Assembly: GCA_016210825.1 (NCBI GenBank) | Contig: JACQTM010000010.1 | Span: 1-11,673 of the forward strand | DNA length: 11,673 bases | Source: Hyphomicrobiales bacterium | Lineage (GTDB): Bacteria; Pseudomonadota; Alphaproteobacteria; Rhizobiales; Xanthobacteraceae | Reading direction: 5' to 3' | Shown: positions 6,650-11,673 of the stretch, piece after piece | How positions within the stretch are numbered: position 1 is the first letter of the stretch | Layout of the letters: each line of letters opens with the position of its first letter | Made by a program: the position numbers and the translations under genes | Notes under the pieces: model-generated | Database searches by the model: none | Told to the model about the DNA's origin: nothing | What the model saw: only the letters and a program-made list of their open reading frames with translations

Positions 6650-9600
6650 CTACTCCGCGGCCTTCAGAAGCGGTGCGGAACCCGACCGGAATTGCTCCAG
6701 CAAGGCCGCCTCGTCGGCCTTAGCGGCACGCAGATGTCGCGTCTTGACGGGTCCGAATCCGCGGATTTTTTCCGGGATCGCGGCAAGGCCCACGGCGAGA
6801 GGGTGATTGGCGGGGTCAAGCCCGGATATTACCTCGTCGAGCATCCTCTCATAGTCCGCGATCAGTTTTCGCTCAGTCCGCCGCTCCCGCGAATAACCGA
6901 ACGGATCGAGCGGCGTGCCGCGCAACGATTTCAATCGCGCCAGCAAACGGAAAGCACCCAACATCCACGGCCCGAACGCCATCTTGCGCGGCTCGCCATT
7001 GGCATCCTTGCGCCACGACAATAGCGGTGGGGCAAGATGGAATTCGAAGCGTAGCTTTTCACCGCCAAGTTCGGCGGCCACCTGCTTTTCGAAGGTGCCG
7101 TCCGTGTAGAGCCGCGCAACCTCGTACTCATCCTTATAGGCCATCAATTTAAACAGGTAGCGCGCCACGGCTTCGGCAAGTCCACATTTGCCGGGTGCGC
7201 GGTCAGCTTCGGCGTTTTTGGCGCGCTCGACCAGGCGACGATACCGTGTCGCGTAGTCCGCATTCTGATACGCCGTAAGAAATTCCACGCGCCGTGCCAC
7301 CATCTCATCAAAGGATTGCGACAGCTGCCGGTTTGCATCGGGCGCGCCGGATACCGAGCGCACCCTGGCTTCGACGCCTGCCAGATCAAGCGCCGCGCGG
7401 CGTCCCCAGCGGAAGGCGGTATGGTTCATCGCCGCCGCTTCGCCATTAAGCGCAATCGCCTGCTCGATCGAAGCCGCAGTTAGCGGCAGCGCGCCTTTCT
7501 GGTAGGCATAGCCGACAAGGAAAATATTGGCGGCGATGGAATTGCCGAGCAACGCCGTCGCGAGCCGCGAAGCATCCACAAAATCGGTCTTGTCGCTGCC
7601 GGCCGCGCCAATCAGCGCACGCTTAAGACGTTCAGTTGGAAGCGAAAAATCGGCATTGCGCGTAAAGTCGCCGGGCAAGAATTCCGCGGTGTTGGCGATG
7701 ATGCGGGTCGCGCCGTGCTTGACGGCAGCCAGCACTTTTTTATTTCCCGCGACCACGATATCGCAACCGAGCACGAGGTCTGCGCCCCCTGCCGCAACGC
7801 GGATGGCATGGATGTCTTCCGGCCGGTTGGCAATGCGCATGTGGCTGTAGACCGCGCCACCCTTCTGGGCGAGGCCGGCCATATCGATGACGCCGACGCC
7901 CTTGCCTTCGAGGTGCGCCGCCATGCCGAGAATGCCGCCAACAGTAACGATGCCGGTGCCGCCGACGCCCGTGACGATAATGCCATATGGCGCACCGATT
8001 GCCGGTAATGCCGGCTCGGGCAGCTTCAGCAGGTCGGGGCTTTCGGCGACGCCCTCGCCGCGCTTGAGCTTTGCACCATGCACGGTGACGAACGAGGGGC
8101 AGAAGCCCTTGATGCAGGAGAAATCCTTGTTGCAGCTCGACTGATCGATGGTGCGCTTTCGCCCCCATTCGGTTTCCAGCGGCTGTACCGAGACGCAATT
8201 CGATTTCACGCCGCAATCGCCGCAGCCTTCGCAGACCAGTTCGTTGATGATGACGCGCTTGTCCGGATCGGGGAAAAGCCCGCGCTTCCGCCGCCGGCGC
8301 TTCTCGGCGGCGCAGGTTTGATCATAAATCAGGATGGTGGTTCCGGGAATGGCGGCCAGTTCGCGCTGGATAGCATCCAGCTCGTCACGGTGATGAACGG
8401 TCAGCCCGCGCGACCATTCGGTGTCCGACGGATATTTGTCCGGTTCGTCAGTGACGACGACGACGCGTTTGACGTCTTCCGCCGCAACCTGCCGCGCGAT
8501 TTGCGGCACGTTCAGCCCACCATCGTTCGGCTGTCCGCCGGTCATGGCAACGGCGTCGTTATAAAGAATCTTGTAGGTAATGTTGACGCCGGAGGCGACC
8601 GCGGCGCGGATCGCGAGATAGCCGGAATGATTGTAGGTGCCGTCGCCGAGATTCTGGAACACGTGACCGGTCTTGGAGAACGGCGCTTCGCCGATCCAGT
8701 TGGCGCCCTCGCCGCCCATTTGCGTGTAACCGAGGGTCGAGCGGTCCATCCATTGCGCCATGTAATGGCAGCCGATTCCGGCATAAGCGCGCATGCCCTC
8801 CGGCACGACAGTCGATGTGTTGTGCGGACAGCCGGAACAGAAATAAGGAATGCGCTGCGCAACTTCCTTGATTTCGGCAAGCGCGTGTTGCGCCTGCTTC
8901 AGCCGTGACACGCGCGTTGCAATGTTGTCGTTGTGCCCGCGCGCAAGAATGCGGTCCCCGATGCAAATCGCCACCTCGTTGGGATCGAGCGCGCCCTTGA
9001 CCGGGAATAGCCATTCACCGCGCTCGTCCTTCTTGCCGATGCAGACCGGCTGGTTGGCGGTACCGTATAGCTCTTCGCGCACCTGCACTTCGATCAGCGA
9101 GCGCTTCTCCTCGACCACGATAATGAGATCGAGTCCTTGGGCAAATTCCTTCAGCTCGCGCTGGCTGAGCGGAAATGGGCAGCCGACCTTGTAGAGCCGG
9201 ATGCCGAGATCATTGCACTTGACCTCGTCGATGCCGAGTTCGTCGAAAGCCTGGCGCACGTCGAGATAAGCCTTGCCGGTGGTGATGATGCCGATCTTCG
9301 GATTGCGGCCGCCCGAGGTGATCGTGCGGTTGATGTTGTTCGCGCGCACGAACGCGAGCATGGCGTCGCGTTTGAAGTCGTAGAGGCGCGCCTCCTGCCC
9401 GAGGATTGTATCGTTCAATCGGATGTTGAGGCCGTCGGCCGGCATCGTGAAATCCGTGGGCGTGACGATTTTCACGCGATCGAGGCTGCCGTCCACGACC
9501 GCCGTCGATTCCACCGTTTCGTGCATGCATTTGAGCGCCGCCCATGTGCCGCAATAACGCGACATGGCAAAACCGTAGAGACCGTAATCGATGATTTCTT

Positions 9601-10129
9601 GAACGCCGGCTGGATTGAGAATCGGGATCATCACATCGACGAAGTGATATTCCGACTGGTGTGCGGTGGTGGAGCTTTCGGCGGTATGGTCGTCGCCCAT
9701 CAGCGCCAGTACGCCGCCATGTTTCGAGGTGCCGGCGAAATTGGCGTGACGGAAGACGTCACCGGTACGATCAACGCCCGGACCCTTGCCGTACCAAATG
9801 CCGAATACGCCATCAAACTTGCCTTCGCCGCGCAACTCGGCCTGCTGTGTGCCCCACAGGGCGGTGGCGGCGAGATCCTCGTTTAGTCCGGGATGAAATT
9901 TGACGTCGGCCGCGGTGAGCTGACGCGCCGCGCGCACGAATTGCTGATCGAGCCCGCCGAGCGGCGAGCCGCGATAGCCGGTGACGTAACCCGCCGTATT
10001 GAGGCCGGCGCGGCGGTCGCGCGCCTTCTGCATCAGACAGAGGCGGATGATCGCCTGATAGCCGGTGACGAAGACGCGGCCTTGGCCGAGGTCATATTTG
10101 TCGTCAAGCGAGACGAGTCGTTGCGCCAT
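6650..10129 (-). CDS. Fused 2-oxoacid (indolepyruvate-type) ferredoxin oxidoreductase, single chain
   Basis: Thiamine diphosphate/iron-sulphur enzyme that oxidatively decarboxylates a 2-oxoacid, typically an aryl pyruvate, to the acyl-CoA and reduces ferredoxin. Numbered from ATG 10129 (1159 residues): residues about 15-235 form the pyrimidine-binding alpha-like domain (GYVTGYRGSPLGGLD near 47-61). Cys431, Cys434 and Cys454 lie ahead of the ThDP/metal motif GDGTYNHSG at about 495-503. A ferredoxin-like cysteine cluster follows, Cys633/636/639/645 and 666/672/677. Then comes an IorB/gamma-type domain starting at TGVGGTGIVTV (720-730), and a C-terminal extension (about 940-1140, DUF6537-like) ending FGPVKTRHL. 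This is the fused IorA-IorB form known in proteobacteria. The frame also opens at GTG 10165, but ATG 10129 has GGAGG eight bases upstream. All expected cofactor residues are present and no frameshift is seen. The exact substrate is unproven. Confidence 0.93.
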   Translation of the reverse strand: MAQRLVSLDDKYDLGQGRVFVTGYQAIIRLCLMQKARDRRAGLNTAGYVTGYRGSPLGGLDQQFVRAARQLTAADVKFHPGLNEDLAATALWGTQQAELRGEGKFDGVFGIWYGKGPGVDRTGDVFRHANFAGTSKHGGVLALMGDDHTAESSTTAHQSEYHFVDVMIPILNPAGVQEIIDYGLYGFAMSRYCGTWAALKCMHETVESTAVVDGSLDRVKIVTPTDFTMPADGLNIRLNDTILGQEARLYDFKRDAMLAFVRANNINRTITSGGRNPKIGIITTGKAYLDVRQAFDELGIDEVKCNDLGIRLYKVGCPFPLSQRELKEFAQGLDLIIVVEEKRSLIEVQVREELYGTANQPVCIGKKDERGEWLFPVKGALDPNEVAICIGDRILARGHNDNIATRVSRLKQAQHALAEIKEVAQRIPYFCSGCPHNTSTVVPEGMRAYAGIGCHYMAQWMDRSTLGYTQMGGEGANWIGEAPFSKTGHVFQNLGDGTYNHSGYLAIRAAVASGVNITYKILYNDAVAMTGGQPNDGGLNVPQIARQVAAEDVKRVVVVTDEPDKYPSDTEWSRGLTVHHRDELDAIQRELAAIPGTTILIYDQTCAAEKRRRRKRGLFPDPDKRVIINELVCEGCGDCGVKSNCVSVQPLETEWGRKRTIDQSSCNKDFSCIKGFCPSFVTVHGAKLKRGEGVAESPDLLKLPEPALPAIGAPYGIIVTGVGGTGIVTVGGILGMAAHLEGKGVGVIDMAGLAQKGGAVYSHMRIANRPEDIHAIRVAAGGADLVLGCDIVVAGNKKVLAAVKHGATRIIANTAEFLPGDFTRNADFSLPTERLKRALIGAAGSDKTDFVDASRLATALLGNSIAANIFLVGYAYQKGALPLTAASIEQAIALNGEAAAMNHTAFRWGRRAALDLAGVEARVRSVSGAPDANRQLSQSFDEMVARRVEFLTAYQNADYATRYRRLVERAKNAEADRAPGKCGLAEAVARYLFKLMAYKDEYEVARLYTDGTFEKQVAAELGGEKLRFEFHLAPPLLSWRKDANGEPRKMAFGPWMLGAFRLLARLKSLRGTPLDPFGYSRERRTERKLIADYERMLDEVISGLDPANHPLAVGLAAIPEKIRGFGPVKTRHLRAAKADEAALLEQFRSGSAPLLKAAE

Positions 10130-10137
10130 CGCGCAGG

Positions 10138-10142
10138 CCTCC
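10138..10142 (-). promoter_or_regulatory. Shine-Dalgarno that fixes the oxidoreductase start at ATG 10129
   Basis: GGAGG on the minus strand, eight bases before ATG 10129. The alternative in-frame GTG at 10165 lacks a properly spaced site. The next residues, MAQRLVSLDDKYDL, form the usual N-terminus of this family. Confidence 0.75.
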
Positions 10143-10187
10143 ACCGGGCAGTGTGCCCCGGTCACGCCGATACGGCCAGCCGGCCGT
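10143..10187 (-). promoter_or_regulatory. Two hairpins in the oxidoreductase leader next to the RBS
   Basis: Perfect arms ACCGGG/CCCGGT (10143-10148 with 10157-10162) abut the Shine-Dalgarno, and ACGGCC/GGCCGT (10172-10177 with 10182-10187, four-base loop) lies just upstream in the transcript. No T-run follows either, so they are not intrinsic terminators. They might influence ribosome access. Confidence 0.4.
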
Positions 10188-10285
10188 TTCCACCTACAGA
10201 TAGAGGCGGTTTATTGCGACAGCAATGCTGACACTAGCCCTGGGAGGGGTCAATTTCGTTTTGCCACCGCGGGAGGGAATGAAAT

Positions 10286-10301
10286 TGCATACGGGGTGCC
10301 A
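10286..10301 (-). promoter_or_regulatory. Sigma-54-type -24/-12 promoter candidate for the oxidoreductase
   Basis: The minus strand reads TGGCAC-N5-ATGCA. The invariant GG (-24) and GC (-12) are exactly 10 bases apart, as sigma-54 requires, and the only departure from TGGCAC-N5-TTGCA is the first T of the -12 box. Transcription would start near 10275, giving a leader of about 145 bases to ATG 10129. No enhancer-binding activator gene is in the window. Confidence 0.45.
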
Positions 10302-10340
10302 ATGAAGAAATTTGGCGCATCGCGGCAGTAAAAAGTATCG

Positions 10341-11618
10341 TCAAGCATACGCCAGCCGGCGGCCCGATCGCATCAGGAGCCAGAACGCAATCGCCAAGTT
10401 GAGCAGGTTCCACACCATGCCGTGAGCAAAAGCGGCACGATAGGAGCCGGTTAGATCGAAGATATATCCCGACATCCAGCCGCCAAACGCCATGCCGAAC
10501 ACCGTCGCCATGATAACGACGCCGACGCGCGTGCCCGCCTCTTTCGGCGAGAAATATTCGCGGATGATGATGGCGTAGCTCGGCACGATGCCGCCCTGGA
10601 ACAGGCCGAACAGCGCGGAGATTACATAGAGCGAGGTCAGGCCGTCGAACCACAGATAGAAAAACAGCGCGACCGCTTGCATCGTCGAGCCGATCAGCAG
10701 CGTCGCAATCCCGCCGACGCGGTCGGCGATAAATCCTGAACCGACGCGGCTGACGATGCCAAGCCCGAGCATCAGCGACAGCATCTCCGCGCCACGCGCA
10801 ACGCCATAGCCGAGGTCGCCGCAATAGGCGACGAGATGGACCTGCGGCATCGACATGGCGACGCAGCAAGCAATGCCGGCAATCGACAGCAAGGCCTGCA
10901 ACGTACCGGGCGAAATGCCGAGATCGGCGTGCAAACTAGCAGCGGCGGTGCTGGCCGGCGCGTCGTGATGCATCGGCAAGCGGCGGCGGAGCATCAGCGC
11001 GAGTGGCAGCATGGTGACGATGCAAAATATGCCGATGCCGAGATGCGTCGGCCGCCAGCCCTCCGAGGCAACGAAATGTTGCACGATGGGCGGCCAGATC
11101 GCGCCGGCGAGGTAATTGCCGGAAGCCGCGAGCGCAACCGCGATTCCGCGGCGGCGCTGGAACCAGTGGGAAATGTCCGCGATCAGCGGCGCGAATGTCG
11201 CGGCGCTACCGAAGCCGATCACCGCATGCGCCAATGCGTAAACCCAAAGACTTGGCGCAAGCCCTGCTATCGCATAACCAAGCCCGAGGCAAAGCGCCCC
11301 GCAGACAATCGGAACCACAATGCTTAAGCGATCGGCCAGCCGGCCTAGGCACGCGTTGCCGATCGCGAAGCCAAACATCGTGAAGGTGAATGGTAACGAC
11401 GCGTCGGCACGCGCGACGCCGAAATCCGCCTGCACGGCCGGCAAGGCCACGACCACCGCCCACATACCAACGGAGCCGATAGTGCCGGTGAGCACCGCAA
11501 CGCCAAGGCGCAGCCAGGAATACGAAGAGTCAATGGCGCTGGACGATGTCATTTGCATTTCAGAACCCGATTGCAGCAACTTATTATGCGCGCCATGCAC
11601 AAAGCTGATCGCAGCCAT
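10341..11618 (-). CDS. MFS transporter, monocarboxylate/oxalate-formate antiporter-like
   Basis: Inner-membrane secondary transporter of 425 residues with about 12 hydrophobic segments in two halves and a polar central loop near residues 206-230. Motif A-type loops are visible in both halves: GRLADRLS near residue 92 and GFIADRVGG near 295. Other marks are MPQVHLVAYCGDLGYGVARG in helix 7 and GIVPSYAIIIREYFSPKEAGTRVG in the second half. These resemble the MCT/OFA-like MFS branch that carries small monocarboxylates, so a carboxylate substrate is reasonable but not shown. ATG 11618 is the longest start, directly after an in-frame TGA, with only a weak GGA upstream. ATGs at residues 21 and 23 are alternatives, since the first helix starts only near residue 35. 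The gene ends 211 bp before the oxidoreductase start. Confidence 0.88.
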   Translation of the reverse strand: MAAISFVHGAHNKLLQSGSEMQMTSSSAIDSSYSWLRLGVAVLTGTIGSVGMWAVVVALPAVQADFGVARADASLPFTFTMFGFAIGNACLGRLADRLSIVVPIVCGALCLGLGYAIAGLAPSLWVYALAHAVIGFGSAATFAPLIADISHWFQRRRGIAVALAASGNYLAGAIWPPIVQHFVASEGWRPTHLGIGIFCIVTMLPLALMLRRRLPMHHDAPASTAAASLHADLGISPGTLQALLSIAGIACCVAMSMPQVHLVAYCGDLGYGVARGAEMLSLMLGLGIVSRVGSGFIADRVGGIATLLIGSTMQAVALFFYLWFDGLTSLYVISALFGLFQGGIVPSYAIIIREYFSPKEAGTRVGVVIMATVFGMAFGGWMSGYIFDLTGSYRAAFAHGMVWNLLNLAIAFWLLMRSGRRLAYA

Positions 11619-11651
11619 TCATCCGGGTGATAGGTGCCACATAGACGTCAA

Positions 11652-11672
11652 TGCCCGCGCGGAGCGCGGGCA
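11652..11672. repeat. Perfect 9-bp GC palindrome at the right edge
   Basis: TGCCCGCGC and GCGCGGGCA are perfect arms around a GGA loop. It lies upstream of the MFS gene and has no T-run on either side within the window. It may be the terminator stem of the gene beyond the right edge or a dispersed REP-like palindrome; the edge prevents a decision. Confidence 0.5.
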
Positions 11673-11673
11673 C

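Noticed and set aside
8078..8908. 276-codon open frame on the plus strand inside the oxidoreductase
   Set aside because: It is antisense to a clearly recognisable enzyme region (ThDP and cysteine motifs); its product shows no domain features and its composition is that of reversed GC-rich codons.
9137..9886. 249-codon plus-strand open frame
   Set aside because: Antisense shadow of the N-terminal domain of the oxidoreductase; no recognisable motif and no suitable context.
10190..10225. TTGCTG-N17-TATCTG as a sigma-70 promoter of the oxidoreductase
   Set aside because: Only three of six bases match in each hexamer, weaker than the -24/-12 element upstream.
10234..10320. Short minus-strand frame from ATG 10320 in the spacer before the oxidoreductase
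   Set aside because: About 28 codons, no ribosome site, and it spans the sigma-54-like element; most likely a chance frame.

Overview
The window reads as a high-GC chromosome of an alphaproteobacterium, most likely a member of the Hyphomicrobiales (Rhizobiales: Bradyrhizobiaceae/Xanthobacteraceae type). This is judged from codon use, from the single-chain form of the indolepyruvate oxidoreductase, and from the cluster that joins an acyl-CoA ligase to a liv-type ABC transporter. The taxon is an inference; no rRNA or marker gene is present. All eight genes I can support lie on the minus strand, so biological reading order runs from the right edge to the left. The plus-strand open frames are antisense shadows of these genes.

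In reading order: (1) at the right edge, a perfect 9-bp palindrome and then a 12-helix MFS transporter (10341-11618). (2) A 211-bp leader with a sigma-54-like -24/-12 element, then a very large fused 2-oxoacid (indolepyruvate-type) ferredoxin oxidoreductase of 1159 residues (6650-10129). (3) A 113-bp spacer with a plausible sigma-70 promoter, then a Crp/Fnr-family regulator (5862-6536). (4) A 192-bp promoter and leader region (5670-5861) with an extended -10 box, an inverted repeat and two hairpins. (5) A tightly packed operon: AMP-forming acyl-CoA ligase (3693-5669), livG-type ATPase (2896-3696), livH-type permease (1929-2885), livM-type permease (844-1917), then a 138-bp spacer with two hairpins, and the 5' part of a periplasmic branched-chain amino acid/aromatic acid-type binding protein (1-705), cut by the left edge. 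The second ATPase (livF) is not seen and would be expected beyond the left edge.

A plausible working model, which is inference, is a carboxylic-acid catabolic island. The ABC system imports an acid (aromatic or other amphipathic acid rather than necessarily an amino acid), and the translationally linked ligase converts it to a CoA thioester. The oxidoreductase makes acyl- or arylacetyl-CoA from a 2-oxoacid such as an aryl pyruvate, and the MFS protein may move a related monocarboxylate. The Crp/Fnr-type protein is the obvious candidate regulator, because it sits directly upstream of the ligase-liv promoter and both promoter regions share a CTTGTGA heptamer at Crp-like distances. Substrates cannot be read from the sequence.

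Three genes are best started at codons other than the longest possible start: the oxidoreductase (ATG at 10129), the ligase (GTG at 5669) and livH (GTG at 2885). In each case a Shine-Dalgarno sequence supports the choice. No RNA genes, insertion sequences or CRISPR arrays were seen. There is no gene-free stretch longer than 211 bp.
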